Below are positions 1-12,259 of a DNA stretch of 64,000 bases, piece by piece. A model generated the notes under the pieces. The model was not told where the DNA came from. It saw nothing but the letters and a program-made list of their open reading frames with translations, and ran no database searches. The DNA comes from Polychytrium aggregatum. Taxonomy: Eukaryota > Chytridiomycota > Chytridiomycetes > Polychytriales. Both the position numbers and the translations under genes were made by a program. Location: the NCBI RefSeq assembly GCF_025602895.1, contig NW_026516204.1:1400380-1464379 (forward strand), written 5' to 3'. Positions within the stretch are counted from its first letter, which is position 1, and each line of letters begins with the position of its first letter.

Positions 1-735
1 GATCGACTCTTCTTTTTTGCTTCTCTGTTTTTTTGGATCTGAACGGCCTTTGACGCTGCCGGTAGCGGAAATGCCCCTCCGTGGCATGTAATGATGTTGG
101 AATCGAGCGCGCAAATGTATCTCGTATCCAGCAAAGCCCCCCCCCTCGCACGGCGCATCGCCGCTTCGTTGCATATCGGAGCACGCCATGCCATCATCGT
201 GCGAAACAGCTACTTCTGCTTCTGCTTCTGCTTCATGCATGGCGAGTCCAACCTCTGTCCACTTTGCGTCGCACAGTCGTCACACGGCCGTCCTCCGTTG
301 TTCGGTGATGTTCCTCGGCACGACGAAAACGCTGCCGGCTTTGCCGAGACCAGTCCCCGTCGGAATATCAACATCAACGGCCATTAAAGGCCATCAACGG
401 CCGTCGTTGGTGAATCGGGGCGACGCTTTTGAGCTGGTGTTCGAGTGCCGTGCGATCGCTGGGCCTGGCAGGCTGGATCCGGCGCACTGGGCCGGTTGTG
501 GCGCAGAGTTGTCCATCGCATGAGGACCAAAGTCCCCCCCCCCGCAGGCTCTTGTCCGCATCAGGTCCAGAGCGCCCATCGCACCGCAAGCCGATTCATC
601 TGCTCCTGCGCCGACCTCCTGCGGCTCCTCCCAGCCTCGTTCGTCGACACCTCCTTGCTGCCGCCGACCCGCCCCGTCGTCGGCCGTCCGCTGGATCTGA
701 CCTCCCGCTCGTCCTTCCGCCTCACCAGTCTCGCC
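1..735. other. Upstream region of the SCAP gene, no gene seen
   Basis: Open frames exist on both strands, but none shows a recognisable domain. The composition is that of a GC-rich 5' flank. A short (TCTGCT)n-like microsatellite lies near 210-235. The frame of the SCAP first exon stays open back to about 445, but the upstream residues do not resemble the family, so this stretch is read as promoter and 5' UTR. Confidence 0.5.
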
Positions 736-3700
736 ATGCCATCCGAGGGGCTCGTCCGGTCCAGGATCGACAGGCTCTTCTACCACCACGGACTCGTCTG
801 TGCCTCGAGGCCCTACTCAACGCTGCTTTTCTCCTTCGCCCTCATCATATATCTTTCCTACCCGGTGCTGTCGTCCACCAACAAGACCAATCCCTTTGTC
901 CATCTGATCGAGGAGCACCGAGCCTGGGATGAGCTGCACACCCGCCCAACCGATTCGTGGCTGCTGAACCTTGGGCGCTTCGTTCTCTACCAAGCCTCGT
1001 CCGCCTCAGCCAGCTCCGTGGTGCTGCTGCTCTGCTATGCCATCGTCTTTGTCTACATTTCGCTGGTGATGCAAAAGATCGACCTGGTCAAGTCCAAGTT
1101 CGGGATCGGATTCGGCGCCATCCTGATGGTCGTTGCGTCGATGCTCATGGCCGTTGGGCTCTGCATCCTGATGGGCTTTGACCAGTTGAACCAGCTCGTG
1201 CCGTGGTACGAGATTCTGCCCTTCCTGATCATCGCCATCGGTGTCGAGAACATCCTCAATCTCGTCAAAGCCATCGTCCAGACCTCCATGGACCTGCCCG
1301 TCAAGAAGCGAGTCGGTCTTGGCCTGAGCCAAATCGGCTCCAAGATGGCGCTGTCGATGGGCTACCAGATGCTGTTTCTGGTCGGCGGATCACTCATCGA
1401 CATCCCGGCCCTCCAGGTATGCCCTCTCCATCAGAGCACTTGGACACGCCATCCTGAAGCCGGCTCTATGATCGGGATTATCGTCATCTCAGAGCTCTGG
1501 ACTGCAAGCCCGTCATGTCGATGTTCGCCCTCGACTGCCCTGCCCGATCTTGCCCATCCGCGAGTGCTTGCCGTTAGACTGACGGGCTGCTATTCCGCCT
1601 TGCACAGGAGTTCTGTCTCGTGGCTTCGCTCGCCGTCGTCATCGGTTTTTTGCTCCAAATCACGTTTTTCACCGCCATTCTATCGATCGATATCCGGCGC
1701 CTCGAGGTACGGACATCATCCAATCATGGCATTCTGCCCTTGCGGTCGAGTGTCGATCGCTACGACCACACCGCATCCGGAAGCCACAGCTTTGATGCCC
1801 GCAATGAAATTGCGCACTGTGACCGAGATTGAGATTCAATGCCCATGCCGAGGCCAATGCTGTTGTCATGTGGCACTGACCCGTCATGGTCGTTCCCACG
1901 CACTTCCAATTGCAGCTGTCGGACCTTTATCGATTGAAGAACCCGGCTCATTCCGCCGACGGGAAAGCCAAGGAAGGGCAGAGGAAGCATCTGCCCCGCA
2001 GTCTTGTGCTGGTTCGTTGTAGATCGTGCTTCGTCTGCGACTCGATACCTTCTTGTGCTGTCCTGCAGCAGTCACTGCAAATGAGTCTGGATATACAACT
2101 GGGGGCTATCGTGCCGAGAGAGTGTTTTGGTCCATACCTGCCCAACAGCGACCACTTTCGCCCTCGGTCTGTGACGAGAAGCAGCTTTGTGCCACTGACT
2201 CTGCTCCCCTTTGACTCCGCTCGCTATCTAGACATTTTTGATCATGTTGTGTCTTGGATTCGGTCTTTACGAGAGCTATGGCAGCCGCCGCCAAGTCGGA
2301 CGCCCCATTGCACCCCTTCCCGAGGCAACGTCGGTCGTTCACTATGATCCCAACACAGAGAACGAGTACGGCCAAGCGGCAGAGTCGTTGTCGGCATCAG
2401 ATCGCCCATCTGTTTGGCCGCCATCACTCCCTACTGCTTCGGGGTCCGCTGGTCCATCGAGCACGGGTCCCGACGGGCAAATCAATCGTGCGGACCATGA
2501 GCCGAATGCAACTACCCCGGCGGCATCGTTTGACGCTGTGATCAAGTTCCTCCGCGCTCCGGTTCTGATCGTGGGCCTGGTCGTCAGTCTGCTCGTCAGC
2601 ATCTTTGCCTGTATCGGCTTGACGGGATTCCTGGACTGGGTGCTCAAGCGAGTCATCTTTGCTGGCTTGAAAAAGGTGGCCAGCATTATATTTTGGCAGT
2701 ACAGCCCAGAAGTGAGTCCTGTCGATGACCATGACGGAGATTGGCCCGATGCTGCAGAATCGCTGTGGTCTGGCGGTCGCGATCCTGCGCACACAGCAAA
2801 CCCCACGCTCGCACCGCCCAAGATCCTCTACGATCGCATCCGCATCGCCACGATCAAATCCTCGCTTCCGTATCCCGTTTCAAACGCCAAACTCATCTAC
2901 AAGGACGAGGGCGATGCCGAGACCGGGCGCCACGGGTTTCAGCAAGTACTCTGGAATCGCCTGGAAAAGCTGGTCTACTGCGACTTGCTGAGTCTGCGGC
3001 CGCTGCGATCGACGCCATCGGCTTCGAGCCTGTGTCGCACTTTGGCTCGGTACAGCACAGACTATGGCACCCGCATCATCGCCCTTGAGCACCAACCGAA
3101 ATACCGACTCGTTATTGTCGTGCTTGATGATGGCCATATCGACATCTGGGATACAGTTGACTGGAAGCGTCAGCGTCTCTTCAAGATCATGCTCGGCGCC
3201 TACAAGATCACGGCTCACTGCTTCTTTGACTTGCCGGTCTTGGACAGCACGGTTCCTCAAAAGCCTGAACAACCCCTGTCGGCTGGGCCCACACTCCGGG
3301 AAGGCGCGCTGTGCATCGCCCTCTCTAACGGTGACCTGTTTACCCTTGTTTACACCCGCCCGTCGGAGCACTTCGGGTTCCACAACATCCAGCGGCATGT
3401 GCCGATAACCACCATTGGATCATGCCTCGCCGGCCTGCAATTATTCATCGGACTGGCCGACGGCTCCATCGTAGCCCTGGACTCGATGTTTCAGGCGCAC
3501 GAACGGCCGGGGTCTGGCGTCCCGATAGGCCAGCGAACCTTTAGTGGCCACGCCGACAAGATCACCCATTTGAATCACCAAGCTGATCTCAATGTCCTTT
3601 TCAGCGGCGACGCCAAGGGACAAGTCCGCATATGGAGCTGTACCACTGGCGAGTGTCTGCTTGTCCTGGAGGCCGAGCCCGCGACTGCGCCAGGCCTTGC

Positions 3701-5246
3701 ACCGCTCTCTGGCTGCTTGCGCTCCGACTCTGCCAACGGAATCCGCCTCAAGGCACCTCGCCAATGCTCCAGTCGAGTCTTGTCGATCGAAGTGTACACG
3801 GCCAGCCAAACCATGCTCGACTCGGCAGTGCATCTGCATGTGCAGAAGGAATCGCGCTTGATTGTGGCTGTGGCAACGCAATTCGACAATCTGAGTCTCT
3901 TTGAGGTTGTGCTCCGATCTCGCTCGGCTCAAGGCGACCCCGGAAGAGATACAACCCCTCTGGTCGAGGCACCGCGCTCCCACAACAGCGCCGGCTCGGC
4001 GATCACTGTGGTGCGGACACGGCTGATCCTCAACGAACAGGTCAACGGCTGTGGATTTGTTCGGATCGTGGACACGGACAAACTGCTTGGATTCCAGCGT
4101 CGGGCCGTCTCGGAAAGTAGCATACGCAGCTGGGATGGACGCTATGTCTGGGACGCCACCGACGACGAATATGCCCCCTCTGGGAACGCACGCAAGTCGC
4201 GGCCGAGCCAGGACTCGCAAAACGATCGCCAGTTGTGGGTCTGGGAAATGTGGCTGGTGGATCTGCATGATCGCTTCCAGACCAGTCTCTCTCCCGAGCC
4301 CAGCGTGGTCCAATCCAAGTTTGACTCGATCGTCACTCAACGCATCGCAGTTGGGCTCGACGACTTTGACGGCGAGAACATGATGGCGTGGGAGCGAACA
4401 ACACCTGCGCCTGGTCCGTCCGAGAGCCAGACAAGCGACCCGCTCTCGTGGCTCTGGAACCCACCTGCCCAGCCATCGCCACTGTCTCCAGCGCAGCCCA
4501 GTCATGGCCATGCCGCTGCTTCAAGCCTCGCTGATCCTCGCGATCCATCTAAAAACTCAGCTCCTCGATTCGGTGTCGCTGTCGCCGTCCTGGAGGAGCA
4601 GGGCTTGGTTCCTGCCACCACCATCCCGAGACAGTCTGTGGTCGATACCCAGTCTGCGACATGGTCGATGCACAGCTACGATCGTGTTGCGACTCATGTG
4701 CCGCAGGATGGATCGCCGCTCGCGTACATCTACGACTCGGATTCGCAAACGCAAAGTGACTCGACTGAAGGCGACGATGAAGGCGGCCGGTATCACTCCG
4801 ACAACGGCCCATGGACGCCGGGCCCCTCGCTGTTTGGCCATGTGGCACCGCCATCGGTGGTGGGGCTTGCCGACCACCATTCCACCCCACCGATTGCTGC
4901 TCCAACATGCACAGACGAGGCTGCGATGCCCGTCTCTGTCTTTGAAATCAGCGGGGTCGATGCCGTTGCTCACAGCAGCGACATGCTTCTGTGCGCCATT
5001 CCCTTTGGCAACTTCCTCAAAGTAGTCGAGGTTGGCAAACACAGCCCGGGAGCTGGTCATGGCAGCGGCGCCGGAAGCAAGCGACGGAGCAGCGCTGGCA
5101 TCGCCGATCCAGCCGAAGACGGACGGCTAGGACTCGGTCGATCAGAGTCCGGCACCACGCTGATTGCCCAGACATCTGGCCTGGCGCTGTCCTCCATGTC
5201 GGCGCCATCGACACATCTGGCTACCGGCCGCAAGAAGCGGGACTGA
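736..5246 (+). CDS. SCAP: SREBP cleavage-activating protein (SCAP) homologue
   Basis: Predicted ER sterol-sensing escort of SREBP. Exons are best read as 736-1416, 1608-1706, 1916-2011 and 2232-5246. All junctions are GT-AG and in phase 0, giving 1296 residues; human SCAP has about 1280. The start at 736 gives the family N-terminus (FYHHGLVCAS). One membrane segment (29-46) is followed by a short luminal loop, then the sterol-sensing domain (about 94-260) with IGVENILNLVKA and ending EFCL...FFTAILSIDIRRLE. Across the exon 2/3 junction this continues as LELSDL, the counterpart of the COPII-binding MELADL motif. Two more membrane segments (about 293-309 and 398-433) surround a luminal loop of about 90 residues. 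The rest is cytosolic WD40 repeats, for example SGDAKGQVRIWSC and DDGHIDIWD. The first luminal loop is about 47 residues against about 240 in mammals. The SREBP partner is not in the window. Confidence 0.92.
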
Positions 5247-5447
5247 ACGAAACTCGACCAGAGACATGCGGATGTGGCGCATTACACTCCTTGCTACCGA
5301 TAATTTGCTGTTGCTACTGTTGTTACTGTTGTAAATAGTGAGACGACTTGCTCTTGTAAATCGTGAACGACGGTAGAAGCATGTATATATTCAAGATCCA
5401 TGACCAAAGGCGGCTGGCACCTCACATTGGCAGAGATCGCAGCAGCC

Positions 5448-8400
5448 TCACATCGAGGGTTTCTCGATAGTCTCGATTTCGCACGCCTTATCAGCACCCG
5501 GCGCGGTCGAGTCCCTCAAGAGCTTTTTCTCACTCGACGACCCTTCAGAGTTGGCTATTGTATCTGAAGGCGTCGCAGGTGCATTGGGACGCTTGATGCC
5601 CCGCCGTCTCCTTATCGTCGGAGCAAGGAAGGCAATGAGCTTGGCCGGCAGCAGGACAATCACCGGTAGAAGCAAGCACACAAACTCTTCATTGAATGCC
5701 ACGGGAATCTCGATCTGATAGCTCAGCAGCAGAAACAGGGGCCGAATCCGAAAGGCTCCGAGCGCCACCAAGGATGTGTATCCAACAATTCGGACCGAGT
5801 TGTCCAGGGTCGATTCGTAGGGCATGACAAAGGCACTAGATTGTGATGGATTCGGTTCGGGAAGTGATAGGGCAAGCAATACGAGACGGCCCCGCGTGAG
5901 AGCGAGGCTCATTGTCGATTGGGGAGATGTGTCGTCCGAGACGGATGATAGTCCCGCATGCCACCTGCTCCACACAGTTCGCACATGGATCGGGTCACAT
6001 ACTCGCACACGCATACATGGTGCCGTGCAAATCGTTGCGATGCTTGTCGGCGACCCAGAGCATGCATTGTGGTTGTCCACTATCAATGCTGCCCGGTACC
6101 CCCTTCCTTGACTTACCGCAGCAACAGAAACATCCACAATAGGACCATCAAACACGTCATCGACGCATAATCTGACATTCCCGGTGCGAGAGAATCTTGA
6201 GTCAACAGAGACACCGGTGCGCCAGATATGACTTCCCTCTGTATCTTTGCGACGAATCACAGCCCGCGTCTCTGCCGCAGCGTTCATACCTCCAGCGCCT
6301 CGGATAAGAATCGGAATGCCGTTGACGAGCATCCTCTCGACCAGATCCACGGGTGTCCACCAGTAGTATTCTGGCGCATAGGAGATGTAGAGCGTGACGT
6401 GAGGGTCGAGATGCTCTGGTCGCACGGCTTCTCCCGAGACGACTCGGCCCTTGCGCTGGTGCTTGATCATGTGCCTGTAGATCATGAACGGAAACACAAA
6501 CACAAGCACCGCCAAGATGACCAGCGCCGCGATGCCTGCTATTGTGTGCTGCTCTGACCAGCACTGGCCAAGGGGCAGCCCAGATTGTCGTCATAACCAC
6601 CGGGTCGCAACAGCAAGGATTTGGATGAGTGATTGAAACGGTCCGACCCAAACACAATTCATCCATCATTGCAGCCACATCACAAATCGCTTCCAACCCC
6701 CTCAAAACCCTTCGTATCCGGAGCGGATGGAGTCTAGGCTGTGTAGCAAATGAGTACAGTACAGCCAATGGCTTGGCCATCTCGAGCTGCCTCAGCCCGA
6801 AAGCTGGGAGTGCACGCGAAACATGGGCTATGGATGATCTTTCGCTAGGTTCTGTCTTACCTGCACTGCCGGGTAGTCCCAAACAACAGAAAGTTGGTCC
6901 GATATCTGCCTGCATGACAGTATTCGGATGGCTGCGTGCGTCGTTGTGGTCAGTATGGGCATTCCAAGTTCACGCCATGGGCTCTCGTCTCGGGTATATC
7001 ATGCGTGTGTAGAGGCAAGACAGTCGTTTCCATACCTGTGTCATAGACTGGGTTGTAGCAAAACAGAAAAATCGTCCACGCGGTGTTCACCGTGGTGGCC
7101 CCAAAATTGTCTTTGAGATGCGGGAGCCAGTCCGTCAGCGTATCGAGTATGATGCGCACACGAACGTGCCGTTTTGATAGCTGCATCGCCAGCCTTGCAA
7201 GCAGGAGCCATATGAGCTGGCAGATGAACATGCAAAACGGGATGAAGAAATTGGCAACCATTTTCATGAAGGGCGATAACGGGAGGATGCATTGGACACT
7301 GCTTTGATTGATGTCGCTGTTGAGGTTGATGACTGTCAAGATGCTGGTGACGATGGCGTTCCCCTCCAGATTGAACTTGAGGGCGATTTGGTACACCAGC
7401 AGCTACAGTAGCAAAGTAGCACTCGTGAGTTGGTTGATGAGTGGCAGCACATGCCATTCGTCTACCCATCGCTCTCACCAGCGACAAGCATCGGGTAGGC
7501 ACTCTAGCACTATATCTCAGACGGTGGCAATCATTAATTTGGCCATACCAGTTCAACAAAGAAGCATTCCCTCGTCGGCGGAATGATGTACAGTATGCCC
7601 ACAAGTATCAGCACCAAGAAGAAGATCAGCGATCCCATGCGGGCAGCTTGGCTGCCGTCGCACTCGACACAAGTTCCGCTCCATTCGTAGCGCCCATCGG
7701 GGCAGTTTCCACACAGCCTGTGTGGCGAGAGCGGTGTGTGAGCCGAGTGGCCAGAAGCCTGATTATCATCTGCATGGAAGTAGGCGCTGTACACTCACGC
7801 CCCATAAAATGGTGGATTGCACGTATCACTGGCGGTGATGTCGCAGTCCCCTGGACAGCCTGTGTCAAATTGTAGCATCAGCATCGCCCATTTCATGATT
7901 TTCACCAGCGATTTGACAGAGGGCGTTCCAGAATGCTCACATCGATTGCCACTGCCGCAGTACATGATGAAGCTGTTCAAGTTGCTTGAGTTTGGGTTGT
8001 ACCAATAGTCTTTGAGGACAAATATGCGGCCGCCGGTGCAGCTCGCCCCAAGGGGACACGGTATACAGGTAGAATTGTATTGGTAGTTGAATGTGTCTGC
8101 GGCGGAAAGAAGTTCCAGATGGCGTATTAGTGCGCACTCTCATCATCTGGGGACCATAGATGGCCTGTCCGGTGCAGCAGCAAGCTCGGTCAACCGACAG
8201 TTCGGCCTACTCACTCTCTGGACATGGTACGCATATCAGCTGATATGTGCTTAGGATATACGGCTCCCAGCCTGGGCTGCAGTCTGTCGGTGTCGACCGG
8301 ATACAGCAGTCAGTACACGGTATACGAGGGATAGCTGGGGGTGGGACGGTGCATCGGTCGGGGATCATACTGATGTATTCGATGTCGGATGGAATCTATG

Positions 8401-11290
8401 GAAAACGCAACCGACGGTGAGTTTTCGATTCCAGATCATCGAAATCGTACACCGCACAGCAACAAAGGTGATATTTTGAGCATGCTTACATATGACGAGC
8501 CGTTGTTGTTGAGAAACGCGCAACCGCTGCATTGCGTATTGATGACTCCGTTGGCAAACACCCCCATCGTCTGGAATTGGGGGCCGGCACTCCCGACGCT
8601 TTGGAAGGACTGTACCAAGGCAGAACGCTGTGTGGAGACCGTTGCACATGTCGATACCACCAACAACGACATGTTACGAAAGGGAAGGGGCGATCGATAG
8701 GCGCCTCGGATCCACGACCCTACCACCGGCCATACCGCGGACACGGGCACACATACATACCGCCATTTCGCTGTTTTTGTTGAATATCAGTATCCCGGCA
8801 GCCCCGTCGAAGGTGAGATTGGTCACATATTTCACGGGATAGTAAGGGTCCTCCGAGATCAGAGTTGGGAGATCCCGGCCAGGGTTGCTAAGCATTTGCT
8901 TGGTCTGTGAAGATCGAAATCAGAATTGTTGACAGGGACGTCGCTGGTTGTTTCTGATGGAATTCTCGTGCGAGAAACTATCACCCATACCCAAGCCTTG
9001 GCAAGCAGATAAACGGCATCATATGAGAGCCTGGTGGGCGATATTTGGCGTGAAGTCCAGACGTGGAGTGTTAGCGTTTGAATTATGGGATACCGTAATG
9101 TTGGGGACGTCCAAAGAACTGCAGAAATGGAGTCGCACCTGATTGCCCATTCGTACGAGCGCCAAGTCAGCGGGATGTAGTCGTTGGGGTCGCTCTGTGC
9201 GAGCGAATTCCATGTGTTTGTGAACTGAGTGCTCCGCGATCCCAGGGAAATGTGCTGGCTGCCTGTGCAGTTCAATCGAAGGGTTTAGTTCAAACTCTAG
9301 TGGAGCCGAAATCGAACGGATGCATGAAATGAGCATATATTACTGAATCCATATCCACGGACAGGCCCAAGTGGGCTTGTGTTGAACCAAGTTTGATCCC
9401 GAAGTCCATAGAGTGGAAGGTTGAGCCCCTAAAACAGCAAAGTGCAAGATCAATGTCACAATCGCAGCCTTTTGAAGTGGCCCGAGGCGACGTTTTGTTT
9501 CGCGAAGCAGCGGCGTTGGTATGTCCGCCATGTCAGCCACTATTCCCAGAAAACGAAGCTGCGGCATGGTGAACACTTACGCCCCAGAAATACGACGGAC
9601 CCACGAGCCCATGGAGATATGCCATGAAATACATGTCTGCGGTGTTGAGAAGGTTGGCGCACAAAATGATGATCTTTGCTCGTGATCGCTGGATATTTTC
9701 GATCGGGATGATCAGGTCGCTCGGGAGTCCACGGTTGATTCCATAGAAGCCCTGCATATAACAATCAAGATTAGCGAGCGTCCTCGCCAAAGAGCCACCC
9801 TGTATCCCATGCTGTAGTTGACGCAGAAGCAGCGCAGTGGTATATACTTGATTGATGACGATCCGTAGTCCGAGGGCATTTGCAATTGCTTCGGCATCTG
9901 CGGCGGCTATCGGAAGGATATGAGGGTGGTATGTTGTCGAAATCGAATGCACATCCGTGTGTCGTTCGTTCGGTAAGTTTGCTCCCGCCATAAATGCATC
10001 GATTCGGAGGGTGCAACAGGCGGAAATTACCTCCAACGCCAAGGCTGTCGCGGCTATGGACGATGGCTATCTGTATATCATGCCAATGAGTCTACTGCGG
10101 GTTGATTCTGACGAAAGCAGGGCCAGATTCGAGCCGTCGAATGTTCGTACCGATTTCCAGTTCATGGCAGCCACGTAACTGAGGAAAACCACCAGGCTGT
10201 ATTTGTCCGATTCAACAAGGCCGATAAAGTTCTATTTTGCAACGCAGCGTCACGAGCGCCGTGGCGACGTTTGGACAATTGGTTCCAAAGGAGGTGCAAA
10301 AGATTTGATGAGAGCGCCGCCGCAATCAGTATTTCGTGTGCGAGCAGAGGCGCGTTGACACCGAATGCTTACTGGGAATACCGTCTTGTTGGTCAGGGCC
10401 GTGGCCGAGTTTTGCATGCCGACGAATAGAACCTGTAGCCACAGCGATGGCAAAACAGTGAGTTTGAGTGTGTCTGAATTCCAGCATGCAGTATGTCACG
10501 GATACCTTATGCTGCTGAGCTAGCATGGCCTCGTACTGAGCTATCTAGAGACGCAGTGGACGCTTTTAGTCGATAGAACCCGAGCCGATCAATCAGCACG
10601 ATAGAGCAGCAGAGCGACAACAACTTTATCAGAGACCTGCCAGTCCGATGGCGTGTTCGGCAGCCATGAGCCCGCTTCGCTGCTACTCACCTCGCTGCGT
10701 GTCTCTCCTATGGCTGCCACGATTCCTTCATTCGCGATCATACTTTGCAGACCCACGCTATTGGTGAATGGGAGGGGTCAGTCCAGCATGCCGATCGCCG
10801 AACCAACACAATAATCGTGGCAATGCGCTTACATTCCTTGGCTTGTGACATCTCCCGAGTCACTGGTGACGAGCCGCAGCGTGATATCTTGAATTGAGAA
10901 GGAAGCATCAATCAATCTAACTCTGGACGCGCTCGCCGGCAATCAGACGAGATGGCGTGAATCCGAGAAACTCGATATGGCAGCTTGTGGAGCTGGCGAT
11001 GCGACATCGAAGCCACGGTTTGTTGCTCGAGAGGCATCGCTGATGCATTCCTCACCGCGCAACGGACGGGTGCATAACCTACTTGGAAGCAAAGCCGGGT
11101 TCTGGTTGATTTCTTTGATGGCAAGTAGCATCGCGTTGGCCAAATACGGGCCTTCGGGAAAGCTGGCTGGATTTGTGAGGGCGTATGTGAGGCCGATGCT
11201 GATCGTCGCGTTGGCAGTGCTTGCGACAACTGCAGATATGAAGGCGCAAGTCGATAGCACGGCGGCCAAGATCTTCAGCAGTCCAAGCAT
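5448..11290 (-). CDS. Receptor-like multi-pass membrane protein with ANF-type ligand-binding ectodomain
   Basis: Intron-rich gene; the exact exon chain was not resolved. The first exon (from 11290) encodes a signal peptide (MLGLLKILAAVLSTCAFISA), then the start of a type I periplasmic-binding/ANF receptor fold (GLTYALTNP, AMLLAIKEINQNPALL). Later exons give GIVAAIGETRSE (near 10.7 kb), YVAAMNWKSV (10.15 kb), SRAKIIILCANLLNTADMYF (9.65 kb), LSYDAVYLLAKAWVWV (9.0 kb) and FDGAAGILIFNKNSE (8.8 kb). A Cys-rich membrane-proximal segment follows (CPLGASCTGG near 8.05 kb, LCGNCPDGRYEWSGTCVECDG near 7.7 kb). After that come several hydrophobic helices, including GSLIFFLVLILVGILYIIP, FFIPFCMFICQLIWLLL and GIAALVILAVLVFVFPFMIY, then EYYWWTPVDLVERML and a Ser/Glu-rich tail ending at the stop at 5448. 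This ectodomain-plus-membrane layout resembles class C receptors. Whether the C-terminal part is a true 7TM GPCR or another channel-like module cannot be decided here. Confidence 0.7.
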
Positions 11291-12259
11291 CTTTGAGGTA
11301 GTGATGACTGTGAGATGAATTGCACGAGATCAGATCAGATCGCTCCCAGCAAACCCAGCACTTGTAGCTAGCTCGGGTTGTAATGCCGCACCATGGCTGC
11401 GACGATGCTGAGTGCTTACTGCGGTGTCGATGCGATCTGCAGAGGCCACGACTGTCGGTGATGCGCAATTCAGATTTTCATTTGGGGCGGATGGATCATG
11501 GATAGAAATACACGAATCACAGCCAGGTGGTTGCCCGCATCCACAGTGTCTCTGTTTCTTGCCCGGATCATATAGTACGACCAAGCGGATGGAATTATCC
11601 CATGGGTGACCGTCCCATGGAGTCTAGTGCTGGCAACTCTTGACCAACGGCGGCCTGTGTAAGCAGTGCGAACGAGTGGATGCTGTCCAACCAGCGCGAT
11701 ATGACCCTGGAGAAAGCAGACAGCAAAGAGGAGCATGTTTGTTCGAGACGATAAGCTGCCCTCTAGCAAGTATCTCCCGATCCAGCTGCTGGATCTGTGT
11801 TGTCGCAACGGAGCCGCACCATGGGGCCACAATGGGGCCATGTTCCTGGCTGAGTTGACATTGCAATCGATTCACGGTATCAGCCACGTCCACCAGATCG
11901 AAAGGATACTCCTCGCTGTGCTTCCGTGGGGTGGATCGTTGTTGAGAATAGTAGATGTGGGAATATATTCTGGGGGTCTAGAAAAAAACCATGGCCATCG
12001 GCCTCAAAAATAGGTGGTCTCGTTTTCAGTGTGCTCGTACTGTGGCGAACAAGACATGTGTGCGGAAGAGAATGATGTCCGGAAATGGGATTCTAAATGA
12101 AGAGAATGAAAGTTGTCCACAGCGCACCGGCCACACGGCGAAAGGTGGTCTTGTCTTTGTGTTGGATGGGTGCCGCCAAGGAACCTAGCATATGAGGAAG
12201 GAGCGAGTGAGGGATTCGCAATAGCACGGCTCATCTTGATTCGGAGGAATAAGCGGCGC
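11291..12259. other. Intergenic, no gene seen
   Basis: This gap separates the 5' end of the receptor-like gene from the 3' end of the adenylating-enzyme gene; both are on -. Short open frames occur, but none shows a domain, a signal peptide or an intron-linked continuation. It is presumably the promoter and 5' UTR of the receptor-like gene. Confidence 0.5.

Noticed and set aside
81-523. Several short frames before SCAP
   Set aside because: They are low-complexity (Leu or Ser/Ala runs from a CTT/TGC repeat) without domain, signal or splice continuity.
3441-4511. Long antisense open frame (356 codons) opposite the SCAP WD40 region
   Set aside because: It is a GC-biased shadow of the real gene, with no domain resemblance, and lies wholly inside conserved coding sequence.
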